From an uncultured Draconibacterium sp. (GTDB lineage: Bacteria > Bacteroidota > Bacteroidia > Bacteroidales > Prolixibacteraceae), in NCBI RefSeq assembly GCF_963677565.1, contig NZ_OY781981.1, positions 4,394,001 to 4,458,000 on the forward strand: DNA of 64,000 bases, read 5' to 3'. Below are positions 25,641 to 35,372 of the stretch, piece by piece; the stretch's first letter is position 1, and every line of letters starts with the position of its first letter. Under the pieces are notes generated by a model that searched no databases, was not told the origin of the DNA, and worked only from the letters and a program-made list of their open reading frames with translations. The position numbers and the translations under genes are program-made.

Positions 25641-27383
25641 TTACAATCCCAGTTCTTCCATTATTGCATCGATCTTGGCATCGGCTTTTTGCTCTTCTGC
25701 ATCAAAATCTTCGCGCGATTTCAGTTCACCAGCTACCTCGAAATAGAACTTAATTTTAGGCTCTGTTCCCGAAGGGCGAACCGAAATTTTTGTTCCATCC
25801 TGCGTAAAGAACTGCAATACGTTTGAAGTAATTTTCTGATCGATTTTTTTCTCTTCACCCGTAATCAGGTTTTTGGCAACCAGAGTTGAGTAATCTTTTA
25901 CCCATTCCATTGGCGAGCCACCCAATTCTTTTGGCGGATCATTGCGGAATTTTGTCATAATCTGCTGAATTTCTTCGGCACCCGACTTTCCTTTACGAAC
26001 CACATATTTCATTTTCTCGCGCGAGAAACCATATTCCAGGTAAATATCCTGCAACAATTCGTACAATGTTTTACCCTGGTCGATTGCCCATGCAGTGATC
26101 TCGGCCATTAAGGCACATGCTGAAACAGCGTCCTTATCGCGAACAAAATCAGAAGGCATAAACCCAAAGCTTTCTTCGCCACCACCGATGTATTTTTTCA
26201 CACCTTCGTTGTCGCGAATTACTTCGGCAATAAATTTAAACCCGGTGTACACATCAAAATATTCGATGTTATTTCGGCGGGCAACTTCAGCAATCATTTC
26301 AGTAGAAACGATTGTTTTCACTACAAACTCGTTTCCTTTCAGTTTGCCGGCTTCCTTCATTTTTACAATAATGTAGTAGAAGAAAAGCAGCGCTGTTTGG
26401 TTACCGTTTACAATAATATATTCGCCTTTATCGTCTTTTACAACAACACCAATCCTGTCAGAGTCGGGATCGGAAGCCATAACAACATCGGCATCAATTT
26501 CGGCAGCTTTTTTCATGGCCATTTCCATGGCTGCAGGCTCTTCCGGGTTTGGCGAAACCACTGTTGGAAAATCGCCGCTTACCACATCCTGCTCAGGAAT
26601 ATTTATGATGTTTGTGAAACCGAATTCGCGTAAAGCAGCAGGAATTAATTTCACTCCTGTTCCGTGAATTGGTGTATAAATAATTTTAATGTCTTTATGA
26701 CGCTCAACCACGTCGGGAGAAATGGAAACTTTCTTCACCTCTGCAAGGAATTTGTTATCCATTTCCTCGCCCAGAATTTCAATCAACTCATCAGGACCGT
26801 CAAACTTAATGTCTTCAGGTTTTATTTTGGCCACCTCGTTAACGATGTTCACGTCGTGCGGACCAACTATCTGCGAACCATCTTCCCAGTAAGCTTTGTA
26901 ACCGTTGTATTCTTTTGGATTGTGTGATGCGGTAAGAATAATACCACTCTGGCAACCCAACTCGCGAATAGCAAATGAAAGCTCCGGTGTTGGACGTAAA
27001 TCATCAAACAAGTAGGCCTTAATTCCGTTGGCGGCAAAAATCTTTGCACTGGTTTCAGAGAACAAACGACTGTTGTTTCTGCAATCGTGACCAATCGCCA
27101 CTTTTATTTCATCAAGATCAGCAAAATTTTTCTTCAGGTAATTACTTAATCCCTGCGTTGCAGCACCAACAGTGTAGATATTCATACGGTTAGTTCCAAC
27201 GCCCATAATGCCGCGAAGACCACCGGTACCAAACTCCAGGCTGCGGTAAAAAGAATCAATCAACTCTGTTGGGTCTTCAGCATCTAAAAGTGCCTGAACC
27301 TGAGTTCTTGTTTCTTCATCGTAAGTATCCGAAAGCCATTCCTGTGCTTTTGCTCTTACTTCCATTAATTCTTGATTTTCCAT
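25641..27383 (-). CDS. Phospho-sugar mutase (phosphoglucomutase/phosphomannomutase)
   Basis: A 580-residue alpha-D-phosphohexomutase that moves phosphate between C6 and C1 of glucose or mannose. The phosphoserine loop is GIILTASHNPKEYNGYK, the metal loop ASDPDSDRIGV, the sugar-specificity loop GGGEESFGF and the phosphate-binding loop RPSGTEPKIKFY. GEESFG suits glucose or a dual phosphoglucomutase/phosphomannomutase of the PgcA kind. It is the last gene of the rmlA-rmlC-rmlD-pgm run and can supply glucose 1-phosphate to RmlA. Gap to rmlD is 2 bp. Confidence 0.93.
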   Translation of the reverse strand: MENQELMEVRAKAQEWLSDTYDEETRTQVQALLDAEDPTELIDSFYRSLEFGTGGLRGIMGVGTNRMNIYTVGAATQGLSNYLKKNFADLDEIKVAIGHDCRNNSRLFSETSAKIFAANGIKAYLFDDLRPTPELSFAIRELGCQSGIILTASHNPKEYNGYKAYWEDGSQIVGPHDVNIVNEVAKIKPEDIKFDGPDELIEILGEEMDNKFLAEVKKVSISPDVVERHKDIKIIYTPIHGTGVKLIPAALREFGFTNIINIPEQDVVSGDFPTVVSPNPEEPAAMEMAMKKAAEIDADVVMASDPDSDRIGVVVKDDKGEYIIVNGNQTALLFFYYIIVKMKEAGKLKGNEFVVKTIVSTEMIAEVARRNNIEYFDVYTGFKFIAEVIRDNEGVKKYIGGGEESFGFMPSDFVRDKDAVSACALMAEITAWAIDQGKTLYELLQDIYLEYGFSREKMKYVVRKGKSGAEEIQQIMTKFRNDPPKELGGSPMEWVKDYSTLVAKNLITGEEKKIDQKITSNVLQFFTQDGTKISVRPSGTEPKIKFYFEVAGELKSREDFDAEEQKADAKIDAIMEELGL

Positions 27384-27385
27384 GA

Positions 27386-28243
27386 TTATTCTCTTTCTAG
27401 ATGTTTTATACAGATTTTTAAACTATCGCGCCAATACGGAACTTCCAACTCGTAAGTTACTTTTATTTTTGCTTTATTCAGCACACTGTAGGCCGGTCTT
27501 TTTGCAGGTGTCGGGAAGTTCTCCGAAAGTACTGGTTTAACTTTGCAGTCCACTCCTGAGAGTTCGAAAATTGCCAAAGCAAAATCGTACCAACTGGCCA
27601 CTCCTTCGTTAGAGTAGTGATAAATACCGGGCACGAACTTTTCGCTTTCAGCCACTTTCAAAATAGCTGCGGCCAGATCGGCGGCATAAGTTGGCGATCC
27701 AACCTGATCGAAAACCACGCCCAACTCATCCTTTTCTTTTCCGAGGCGCAGCATGGTTTTCACAAAATTATTTCCAAATGTTGAATACAACCAGGCTGTT
27801 CTAATAATCACCGTTTCAGGATTTTCTGCTTGGCAATTTTGCTCGCCTTCGAGTTTTGTTTTACCGTAAGCTCCGTTTGGTGCAACCGCATCGGTTTCTT
27901 CGTAAGGTAGATGCGCATCGCCGGCAAAAACATAATCGGTTGAAACATGGATAAACTTTGCCCCAACTTCTTTTGAATATTTTGCGAGTAATTTCGGCGC
28001 CAGTGCATTTACTTTTTGTGCCGTTTCAAAATCCGACTCTGCTTTATCCACAGCAGTATAGGCTGCACAATTTATTACCAACTCAAAATTGTTATCAGCA
28101 AAGTAACTTTTTACTTGTTGTTCATCGGTAATATCCAACGAATCAACATCGGTAAAAACAAACTCCCAATTGGGATAATTTTTGCTCAATACGTTCAGTT
28201 CGTTACCAAGTTGTCCGAAGGCGCCTGTTATTAATATCTTCAT
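27386..28243 (-). CDS. rmlD: dTDP-4-dehydrorhamnose reductase
   Basis: A 285-residue short-chain reductase that makes dTDP-L-rhamnose, the last step of the Rml pathway. The start is the ATG complementary to 28241-28243, giving MKILITGAFGQLGNEL with the NAD(P) motif; the upstream ATG would overlap rmlC. The catalytic region has HVSTDYVFAGDAHLPYEE and the YxxxK pair in YGKTK. The gene lies between rmlC (4 bp upstream) and pgm. Confidence 0.94.
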   Translation of the reverse strand: MKILITGAFGQLGNELNVLSKNYPNWEFVFTDVDSLDITDEQQVKSYFADNNFELVINCAAYTAVDKAESDFETAQKVNALAPKLLAKYSKEVGAKFIHVSTDYVFAGDAHLPYEETDAVAPNGAYGKTKLEGEQNCQAENPETVIIRTAWLYSTFGNNFVKTMLRLGKEKDELGVVFDQVGSPTYAADLAAAILKVAESEKFVPGIYHYSNEGVASWYDFALAIFELSGVDCKVKPVLSENFPTPAKRPAYSVLNKAKIKVTYELEVPYWRDSLKICIKHLERE

Positions 28244-28247
28244 TCTA

Positions 28248-28802
28248 CTAATACACAAAGTTCATTTCTGCTATCTCAAATGCCGGAGCATTTTTGTCCT
28301 TTTCCGACACAAGGCATTCATCGCTGTTAAGTTTCCAGTCAATTCCCAGTGATTTATCAAAAGGATTGATGGAGCGTTCTGCCTCGCGATCATAAAGGTT
28401 ATCGCATTTGTAGGTAAAAATAGCTGTTTCGCTCAACACCGAGAAACCATGGGCAAAGCCTCGTGGCACATATAACTGTTTTTTATTATTCTCGTCAAGT
28501 TGAATGCCAAACCATTCTCCAAAAGTTGGCGATCCTTTGCGCAAATCAATGGCAACATCAAAAACCTTCCCCTGCACTACCCGTACTAATTTTGCCTGCG
28601 ATGCTTCGCCCAGCTGATAGTGCAAACCTCTTACCACGCCTTTTACTGAGCGTGACTCATTATCTTGTATAAATGGTTTTATAATACCGGCCTCCCGATA
28701 TCTTTCTTCGTGAAAAGTTTCAAAAAAGTATCCTCTTTCATCTTCAAGCACCCGTGGTTCAATTACAACCAAGCCGGGTATTCCCGTCTCTACTATATTC
28801 AT
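28248..28802 (-). CDS. rmlC: dTDP-4-dehydrorhamnose 3,5-epimerase
   Basis: A 184-residue cupin that inverts C3 and C5 of dTDP-4-keto-6-deoxyglucose. Diagnostic regions are GYFFETFHEERY, GVVRGLHYQLGEASQAKLVR with the catalytic His, and YVPRGFAHGFSVLSE. The length is normal. It stands 7 bp downstream of rmlA in the same operon. No rmlB (dTDP-glucose 4,6-dehydratase) is next to it, so this step must be encoded elsewhere. Confidence 0.95.
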   Translation of the reverse strand: MNIVETGIPGLVVIEPRVLEDERGYFFETFHEERYREAGIIKPFIQDNESRSVKGVVRGLHYQLGEASQAKLVRVVQGKVFDVAIDLRKGSPTFGEWFGIQLDENNKKQLYVPRGFAHGFSVLSETAIFTYKCDNLYDREAERSINPFDKSLGIDWKLNSDECLVSEKDKNAPAFEIAEMNFVY

Positions 28803-28809
28803 CTTTTAA

Positions 28810-29691
28810 CTAAAATGTAAATGCTTTTTTGTTGGCAATTTTTAATAAGTATTCGCCGTATTGATTTTTGCTTAGAGGTTTTGCCAATTCAATAAGTTGT
28901 TCTGTGCTTATGTACCCTTTTTTCCAGGCTATTTCTTCAATACAAGAAACTTTCAATCCTTGTCGTTGCTCAATTGTTGAGATAAAATTGGAAGCCTGCA
29001 ACAAACTGTTATGTGTACCGGTATCTAACCAGGCAAAACCTCTACTAAGCAATTCAACATTCAATCTTTTTTCTTCAAGGTACAAACGATTCAAATCGGT
29101 AATTTCAAGCTCTCCTCTTTTTGAAGGTTTTAATCCTTTTGCTTTTTCAACCACATCGTTGGAATAAAAATACAGGCCGGTTACTGCATAATTCGATTTT
29201 GGTTCTTCCGGTTTTTCTTCAATACTAATTACCTTACCCGTATCATCGAACTCTACAACACCGTAACGTTCCGGATCGTTTACATAGTAACCAAATACGA
29301 TGGCCCCGTCTTCTAATGTTGCAGCCTGCTCCAATATCCGCCTAAATTTGTAACCATAAAAAATATTGTCGCCAAGAATCATACAAACGTTATCATCGCC
29401 AATAAATTCCTCACCCAAAATAAATGCCTGTGCAAGGCCATCGGGCGATGGCTGAATTTTATACGACAGCTTCAACCCTAACTGCGATCCGTCGCCAAAT
29501 AGTTTTTCGTATAAACCAATATCTTCAGGCGTTGAAATGATAAGTATCTCACGAATTCCTGCCAGCATTAATACCGACAAAGGGTAATAAATCATTGGTT
29601 TGTCGTAAACCGGAATTATTTGTTTTGAGATTGAACGTGTAATTGGATAAAGACGTGTTCCTGAACCGCCGGCTAAAATTATTCCCTTCAT
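28810..29691 (-). CDS. rmlA: Glucose-1-phosphate thymidylyltransferase
   Basis: A 293-residue nucleotidyltransferase that joins glucose 1-phosphate and dTTP to make dTDP-glucose. The start complementary to 29689-29691 gives MKGIILAGGSGTRLYPIT, the family's opening; the upstream ATG would add 24 unrelated residues. LGDNIFYG carries the metal-binding Asp, and VEFDDTGKVISIEEKPEEPKS and LDTGTHNSLLQAS are also typical. First gene of rmlA-rmlC-rmlD-pgm, which would feed rhamnose to surface polysaccharide. Confidence 0.95.
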   Translation of the reverse strand: MKGIILAGGSGTRLYPITRSISKQIIPVYDKPMIYYPLSVLMLAGIREILIISTPEDIGLYEKLFGDGSQLGLKLSYKIQPSPDGLAQAFILGEEFIGDDNVCMILGDNIFYGYKFRRILEQAATLEDGAIVFGYYVNDPERYGVVEFDDTGKVISIEEKPEEPKSNYAVTGLYFYSNDVVEKAKGLKPSKRGELEITDLNRLYLEEKRLNVELLSRGFAWLDTGTHNSLLQASNFISTIEQRQGLKVSCIEEIAWKKGYISTEQLIELAKPLSKNQYGEYLLKIANKKAFTF

Positions 29692-29857
29692 TTTATGTGG
29701 TTTATTTGTTGTTAAAATAACAGGCTTCAAAAGTAAATAAAAGAAAACCGGAATGCAATCCAAAATAACAGCATAAAACTAAAGTATGTTAATCACAAGG
29801 CATTTTAAGGTAAAAATCGCCTCAATTTTGCTCTATTTCAATAAAATAACACGAATC

Positions 29858-29889
29858 TTTTGTTTTAATTGAATTTAGTTATAATTTTG
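29858..29889 (+). promoter_or_regulatory. Bacteroidota promoter for rpsA
   Basis: TTTTG at 29858-29862 (-33) and TAATTTTG at 29882-29889 (-7, TAnnTTTG) are 19 nt apart, a good match to the Bacteroidetes primary sigma factor. The start codon is 55 nt further on. Confidence 0.75.
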
Positions 29890-29944
29890 CGCGCGCAAAT
29901 TTTAACAAATATAAAGTCTAACTCATTAATTTAATTAAAATTAC

Positions 29945-31903
29945 ATGACAGAAGAGAAGAAAAAAGATCTTGAACAAGAAGTGCCAGAAACTCCTGTTCA
30001 GGACGAACAAAAAGAAGTAGTTGCAGAAACTACAGAAGCTCCGGTTGAAGAAACTGCAGCAGAAGAAAAAGCGGAAGCTCCTAAAGCAGAAGCAAAAAAA
30101 GAAGAAAAGGCCGTTGAAACATCAGCAGAAGCAGATGCGGATTTTGACTGGGCAAGCCTTGAAACAGGTACAGATGCATACTCAGAAACAGAAAGAGGTG
30201 ATCTGGAAAACCTGTACAACAACACACTTAACACCGTAACAGAAAAAGAAGTTCTGGAAGGAAAAGTTATTTCGTTGAACAAACGCGAAGTAGTTGTTGA
30301 CATAGGTTACAAGTCGGACGGTATTGTTAGCTTGAACGAATTCCGCTACAATCCAGAGTTGAAAGTAGGCGACGCAGTAGATGTTTACATCGAAAGTCTT
30401 GAAGATAAAAAAGGACAGATGATCCTTTCGCACAAAAAAGCGCGTGCAACACGTTCTTGGGAGCGTGTTAACGAATCGCTTGAAAACGATGAAATCATCA
30501 AGGGATACATCAAATGTCGTACTAAAGGTGGTATGATCGTTGACGTATTTGGCATTGAAGCATTCTTGCCAGGTTCGCAAATTGATGTTAAACCTATCCG
30601 CGATTACGATATTTACGTTGGTAAAACAATGGAATTCAAAGTTGTTAAAATCAACCACGAATACCGTAACGTTGTTGTTTCTCACAAAGCACTTATCGAG
30701 GCTGAGCTTGAGCAACAGAAAAAAGAAATTATCGCTAAACTTGAAAAAGGTCAGGTATTGGAAGGAACCGTTAAAAACGTTACTTCATACGGTGTATTTA
30801 TGGACCTTGGTGGTGTTGACGGATTGATCCACATCACTGACTTGAGCTGGGGACGTATTTCTCACCCAAGCGAGATCGTTGAATTAGACCAGAAACTAAA
30901 CGTTGTTATCCTTGATTTTGATGATAACAAAAAACGTATTGCTCTTGGTCTGAAACAATTGACTCCTCACCCATGGGATAACCTGGACTCAGAGTTGAAA
31001 GTTGGCGACAAAGTAAAAGGTAAAGTTGTTGTTATTGCCGACTACGGTGCATTCGTTGAGATTGCTCCTGGAGTTGAAGGATTGATCCATGTTTCAGAAA
31101 TGAGCTGGAGCCAGCACCTGCGCAGTGCACAAGACTTCTTAAGCGTTGGCGACGAAGTTGAAGCAGCAATTCTTACATTGGACCGCGACGAGCGTAAAAT
31201 GTCGTTGGGTATCAAGCAACTGAAAGAAGATCCTTGGTCGAAAATCGATACTGAATACGCTGTTGGTAGCAAACACGCTGCAAAAGTTCGTAACTTCACA
31301 AACTTTGGTGTATTTGTAGAAATTACTGAAGGTGTTGACGGTTTAATTCACATTTCAGACCTGAGCTGGACGAAAAAGATCAAGCACCCATCAGAATTCA
31401 CTGCAATTGGTGCAGAAATTGAAGTTGTTGTACTTGACATCGACAAAGACAATCGTCGTTTAAGTTTAGGACACAAACAACTGGAAGAAAATCCATGGGA
31501 TGTATTCGAAACAATTTTCACTGCTGATTCAATTCACGAAGGAACCGTTATTGAATTAATGGACAAAGGTGCTGTTATTGCACTTCCTTACGGTGTTGAA
31601 GGTTTTGCAACTCCTCGTCATCTGGTTAAAGAAGATGGTTCTTCTGTTAAGCAAGACGAAAAACTTGATTTCAAAGTTATCGAGTTCAACAAATCGGCAA
31701 AACGAATCATTGTTTCTCACTCTCGTATTTACGAAGATGCTAAACGTGCAGCTGATGGCGAACAGCGTAAAGCTCAGAAAAGCTCTAACAAGCGCGCCAT
31801 GAAATCAGTAAGCGATAACATCGAAAAAACAACTCTTGGCGACATCAGCGAATTAGCTGCTCTGAAATCGCAAATGGAGAAAGAAGAGAAAAAAGACAAA
31901 TAA
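29945..31903 (+). CDS. rpsA: 30S ribosomal protein S1
   Basis: A 652-residue S1 protein with six S1 (OB-fold) RNA-binding domains from about residue 98 onwards (for example EGTVKNVTSYGVFMDLGGVD and KGKVVVIADYGAFVEIAPGV). S1 brings mRNA to the 30S subunit. The first 65 residues are very rich in Glu, Lys and Ala (EEKAEAPKAEAKKEEKA) and look disordered; the C-terminal tail is Lys-rich. In Bacteroidota, which use few Shine-Dalgarno sites, S1 has an enlarged role. It is followed 39 bp later by the STAS gene. Confidence 0.96.
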   Translation: MTEEKKKDLEQEVPETPVQDEQKEVVAETTEAPVEETAAEEKAEAPKAEAKKEEKAVETSAEADADFDWASLETGTDAYSETERGDLENLYNNTLNTVTEKEVLEGKVISLNKREVVVDIGYKSDGIVSLNEFRYNPELKVGDAVDVYIESLEDKKGQMILSHKKARATRSWERVNESLENDEIIKGYIKCRTKGGMIVDVFGIEAFLPGSQIDVKPIRDYDIYVGKTMEFKVVKINHEYRNVVVSHKALIEAELEQQKKEIIAKLEKGQVLEGTVKNVTSYGVFMDLGGVDGLIHITDLSWGRISHPSEIVELDQKLNVVILDFDDNKKRIALGLKQLTPHPWDNLDSELKVGDKVKGKVVVIADYGAFVEIAPGVEGLIHVSEMSWSQHLRSAQDFLSVGDEVEAAILTLDRDERKMSLGIKQLKEDPWSKIDTEYAVGSKHAAKVRNFTNFGVFVEITEGVDGLIHISDLSWTKKIKHPSEFTAIGAEIEVVVLDIDKDNRRLSLGHKQLEENPWDVFETIFTADSIHEGTVIELMDKGAVIALPYGVEGFATPRHLVKEDGSSVKQDEKLDFKVIEFNKSAKRIIVSHSRIYEDAKRAADGEQRKAQKSSNKRAMKSVSDNIEKTTLGDISELAALKSQMEKEEKKDK

Positions 31904-31942
31904 GCACTTGGTGAATTTAATTTGATTTTCGTAAATTGAAGC

Positions 31943-32296
31943 ATGGCATTCGAGATTCGAAAAAACGAAAAGTATACCTTAGTAAAGGTAAACACCGACA
32001 GATTAGACACCAACAATGCACCCGATCTTAAATCGGAGCTGGTAGTTATTAATAGCGAAGGTGAAAAAAACATCATTCTTGATTTGAGCAGTGTAAATTA
32101 CTGCGATTCTTCAGGTCTAAGATCAGTTTTAGTAGCCAACCGGTTATGCGAAGATGCAATAGGAACTTTTATCCTTTGCGGTTTGCAGCCCGATGTAGAA
32201 AACCTGGTACAGATTTCGATGCTTCACACCGTTTTGTTAATTACAGAAACAGAAGAAGAAGCAGAGAAATTATTAGAAAAGAAAGAAAACCTGTAA
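31943..32296 (+). CDS. STAS-domain anti-sigma factor antagonist-like protein
   Basis: A 117-residue single STAS domain. The phosphorylatable Ser sits in DSSGLRSVLVANRLC, after IILDLSSVNYC, as in SpoIIAA-type antagonists. No partner kinase is nearby, but the two flanking genes (rpsA and rnz) are on the same strand with short gaps (39 and 7 bp), so it may be co-transcribed. The lack of a switch kinase means its partner is elsewhere or it acts differently. Confidence 0.87.
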   Translation: MAFEIRKNEKYTLVKVNTDRLDTNNAPDLKSELVVINSEGEKNIILDLSSVNYCDSSGLRSVLVANRLCEDAIGTFILCGLQPDVENLVQISMLHTVLLITETEEEAEKLLEKKENL

Positions 32297-32303
32297 TTAC
32301 AGC

Positions 32304-33215
32304 ATGTCTTTCGAACTAACTATACTGGGAAGCAACTCTGCATTACCGACTTCTAACAGATATCCAACTGCCCAGGTACTTCAGGTACCTGGGCGTTGTT
32401 TTTTAATCGATTGCGGAGAAGGCACCCAAATACAACTCAGAAGAAACAGGATTAGTTTCAGCAATATCCAACACATTTTTATTTCTCATTTGCATGGCGA
32501 CCATTACTACGGTTTGATTGGACTTTTATCGACCATGAACCTGCTTGGTGTTAAATGTGATGTACATATTTACGCTCCTTCTGAACTTAAAACACTTATT
32601 CAGCCACAACTCGACTTTATTCGTGGTGAAATGAGTATTAAACCGATCTTTCATCCGCTAAACCTAAAAAAGCCTGATACCATTTTTGAAAATAAAACGG
32701 TTGAAGTGATTTCATTTCCGGTAAAACATAGTATTCCAACATTGGGGTTTTTGTTCCGCGAAAAACAAAAGCCGGCCAATATTAAAAAGGAAATGATAAA
32801 ATACTACAATATTCCGCTGGCCGAAATTAAAAACATAAAGGCAGGTGCCGATTTTGAAACAAAAAGCGGAGAAATAATTCAAAACGAAAAACTTACAACT
32901 CCGCCGCCAAAACCAAAGTCGTATGCGTTTTGCACCGATACGGCTTTTCATCCTCCAATTGCAGAAGTTATAAATGGTGTTGACCTCCTGTATCACGAGG
33001 CCACTTTTTTGGAAGATTTAAGACCCCTTGCTGAAAAAACGCTTCATTCCACTGCCCGGCAAGCAGCAGAGATGGCTAAACGCTGTAATGCGTCGAAACT
33101 GTTAATAGGACACTTCTCAAGCCGGTTTAAAAGACTCGAAGAATTTAAAAACGAGGCGAAGCAAGTTTTTGAAAACACAGAACTGGCACTCGAGGGAAAA
33201 AAATTCAAGATTTAA
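32304..33215 (+). CDS. rnz: Ribonuclease Z
   Basis: A 303-residue metallo-beta-lactamase-fold endonuclease that trims the 3' end of pre-tRNA. The zinc motif is ISHLHGDHYYGL; FCTDTAFHPP, the EATFLEDLRPLAEKTLHSTA region and IGHFSSRF supply the later ligands and RNA-contact parts. Start follows the STAS gene by 7 bp. The 3' end overlaps the 3' end of the opposite RecD-like gene by 4 bp. Confidence 0.95.
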   Translation: MSFELTILGSNSALPTSNRYPTAQVLQVPGRCFLIDCGEGTQIQLRRNRISFSNIQHIFISHLHGDHYYGLIGLLSTMNLLGVKCDVHIYAPSELKTLIQPQLDFIRGEMSIKPIFHPLNLKKPDTIFENKTVEVISFPVKHSIPTLGFLFREKQKPANIKKEMIKYYNIPLAEIKNIKAGADFETKSGEIIQNEKLTTPPPKPKSYAFCTDTAFHPPIAEVINGVDLLYHEATFLEDLRPLAEKTLHSTARQAAEMAKRCNASKLLIGHFSSRFKRLEEFKNEAKQVFENTELALEGKKFKI

Positions 33216-34645
33216 TTTTCTTCTTCACCCTCAAAAAATCCTTTGTCGAAATTTACCAGGTACAATTTCTCTGTAGGTCGGGTAAAAGCAGTATACAACC
33301 ACCTATAATACTCAGTATCCAGCATGTCTTCGGTGAGGTAACCATGATCGATAAACACAGCTTTCCACTGACCGCCCTGTGCTTTATGGCAGGTTAATGC
33401 ATAAGCATATTTTACCTGTAATGCATTAAAATACGGATTTTCCTTTATCTTTTTCCAGCGCTCCTTCTTATTTCGGATATCCAGGTAATCTTCCGAAACT
33501 GCATCGAAAAGTTCGCGATTTCGTTCGTAGGGAAAAGAAGCAGACTCGATACTCAATGTTTCTAAAAATATTTTACAATCAAGCTCAACATCCTCATAGT
33601 CAACAAAGCGTAAACACACATCTGCAAACCGAAAACCATACAACTCCTCGTACCCGTAAATTGAAATAATTTCCGCAATGTCGCCATTGGCTATAAAATC
33701 AAGCTTATCGTCTTCCCCTGGCCAGAAATAATTGTTTTTAACCACCATCAGCAAGTCGCCACGTTCAATCTCATTCTCTTTGTACAGTATCGAACCGCGT
33801 ATTCCTTTATTGAACAGGTTGGCTCGTTTATTCGAACGCGTAACTACCGTAGTGTCAAAAAAGCCATATTTGTCGTAACACGATGATATGGTTTCAATCA
33901 GCTCTTCTCCGGAAACACGCTCTACATCTGGGTAATTATTAGTATCTATTGGAAAGAAGCCTTCATAAATCTGTTCACTTACCAGTTCACGCATTTCAGT
34001 GGCATTGTTTAAAATACCGGAACCTTTTGCTTGCCTCACGACTTCTTTTAGTTCTACTTCGCTAACTGAAAAACCATATTGCTCAAGGCTAAATGCCTCT
34101 AGTGCCGGACTGATATTTAAACCAACCGGAGGAAGTTGCGCGGTATCACCAACCAAAACTAAATGACAATTCTCTCCTGAATATACGTATTCCAGCAGGT
34201 CATCAAGCAAACGTCCACTCCCGAAAACGGAGTTTTCGCTCAACTCATTTGAGATCATAGAAGCCTCATCAACAATAAAATAGGTATTTTTGTATAGGTT
34301 TTTATTTAAAACAAAACCACCAAATCCATCTGCTGAAGATTTTTGTCGGTATATTTTTTTATGAATGGTAAATGCAGGCATACCCGAGTAAGCCGACATA
34401 ACTTTTGCTGCCCGCCCGGTTGGTGCCATTAAAACGGAACGAATTTTGAGGGAAAGCAAACATTGCGTTAACGAATAAATCATTGTTGTTTTTCCGGTAC
34501 CGGCATAGCCTTTAATTAACATTATCCGGTCGGGTTCCGCTCCCGATATAAACGTAGCTATAGTTTCAATTAAACGAGCTTGACAATTTGTTGGCGAGAA
34601 GCCCAGTTTTTCAGTTAATATGGCTTTTAAGTGATTTTTAATCAT
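33212..34645 (-). CDS. RecD-like ATP-dependent helicase
   Basis: A 477-residue superfamily 1B helicase, much shorter than RecD2. Walker A is KGYAGTGKTTMIY, Walker B IVDEASMI, motif III GDTAQLPPVG and the last motifs are YALTCHKAQGGQWKAVFIDHGY and YTAFTRPTEKLYLV. The pin and RNA/DNA strand-opening region lie between. It probably unwinds DNA 5' to 3' in repair; no RecB or RecC is beside it. Related short RecD-like proteins are common in Bacteroidota. Confidence 0.9.
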   Translation of the reverse strand: MIKNHLKAILTEKLGFSPTNCQARLIETIATFISGAEPDRIMLIKGYAGTGKTTMIYSLTQCLLSLKIRSVLMAPTGRAAKVMSAYSGMPAFTIHKKIYRQKSSADGFGGFVLNKNLYKNTYFIVDEASMISNELSENSVFGSGRLLDDLLEYVYSGENCHLVLVGDTAQLPPVGLNISPALEAFSLEQYGFSVSEVELKEVVRQAKGSGILNNATEMRELVSEQIYEGFFPIDTNNYPDVERVSGEELIETISSCYDKYGFFDTTVVTRSNKRANLFNKGIRGSILYKENEIERGDLLMVVKNNYFWPGEDDKLDFIANGDIAEIISIYGYEELYGFRFADVCLRFVDYEDVELDCKIFLETLSIESASFPYERNRELFDAVSEDYLDIRNKKERWKKIKENPYFNALQVKYAYALTCHKAQGGQWKAVFIDHGYLTEDMLDTEYYRWLYTAFTRPTEKLYLVNFDKGFFEGEEEN

Positions 34646-34693
34646 ACCGGCTAAAATAACATTGGGTAAAGGAAGCTAATTTATTTTTTTTTT

Positions 34694-34701
34694 TAAATTT
34701 G
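34694..34701 (+). promoter_or_regulatory. -7 promoter box before the 34738 gene
   Basis: TAAATTTG matches the TAnnTTTG consensus, 36 nt before the start codon at 34738. No -33 box at normal distance. Confidence 0.45.
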
Positions 34702-34737
34702 CAGGCAAACGAAAAATGAACTTATAAAAAAATAAAA

Positions 34738-35370
34738 ATGAGAACCGTAATTCAGATTGTACTATTCCTTGTAGCCGTTGTGCTTACATATTTAATCTAC
34801 CAAAGTATTCAACGCCCGATTACTTTCGAGAAAGCAAAAGATGAGCGTTATGATGCAACAGTTGCAAAATTAAAAGATATTCGTAAAGCGCAATTGGCTT
34901 ATAAAGATGTTTACGGACAATTTACAGGTAGCTGGGATACTCTTATCCATTTTGTTACTGCTGACTCTGTAAGAAACGTAAGAGCAATTGGTGAATTAAC
35001 CGATAGTATGATCGAAGCTAAGATCACTGAGAAAAAAGCAATCGAAATGGGGCTTATTATTCGTGATACTGTAAAAGTGGGAGTAATTGATGCACTTTTT
35101 GGTGGGAGTTACGATGCCAACAGTTTACGTTATGTTCCTGTTCCCGGAGAACCTACTGAATTCCACCTTGGAGCTACAATCATAACAACCGGTTCTGGTA
35201 TTAAGGTTCCTGTTTTTGAAGCGAAAGCTCATAACAACGTTGTGTTAAGAGGATTGGATGAGCAGTTGATCATTAATCTGAACGATCAGCGCAGAACAAA
35301 CGAAAAATACCCTGGGTTAAAAGTTGGATCTCTTATTGAAACAAACAATAATGCAGGTAACTGGGAATAA
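34738..35370 (+). CDS. Hypothetical membrane-anchored protein
   Basis: A 210-residue protein with one N-terminal membrane helix (about 4-23, IQIVLFLVAVVLTYLIYQSI) and an outside or periplasmic domain. The region KAKDERYDATVAKLKDIRKAQLAYKDVYGQ resembles the start of pilin-like type II secretion pseudopilins, which suggests a pilin-like fold, but there is no prepilin peptidase site. It is followed 2 bp later by the DUF3822 gene and then rsmD, a group that recurs in Bacteroidota. Function unknown. Confidence 0.7.
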   Translation: MRTVIQIVLFLVAVVLTYLIYQSIQRPITFEKAKDERYDATVAKLKDIRKAQLAYKDVYGQFTGSWDTLIHFVTADSVRNVRAIGELTDSMIEAKITEKKAIEMGLIIRDTVKVGVIDALFGGSYDANSLRYVPVPGEPTEFHLGATIITTGSGIKVPVFEAKAHNNVVLRGLDEQLIINLNDQRRTNEKYPGLKVGSLIETNNNAGNWE

Positions 35371-35372
35371 AC

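Noticed and set aside
30182..30715. 177-residue open frame opposite rpsA
   Set aside because: Low-complexity shadow of a highly expressed gene; no domain features.
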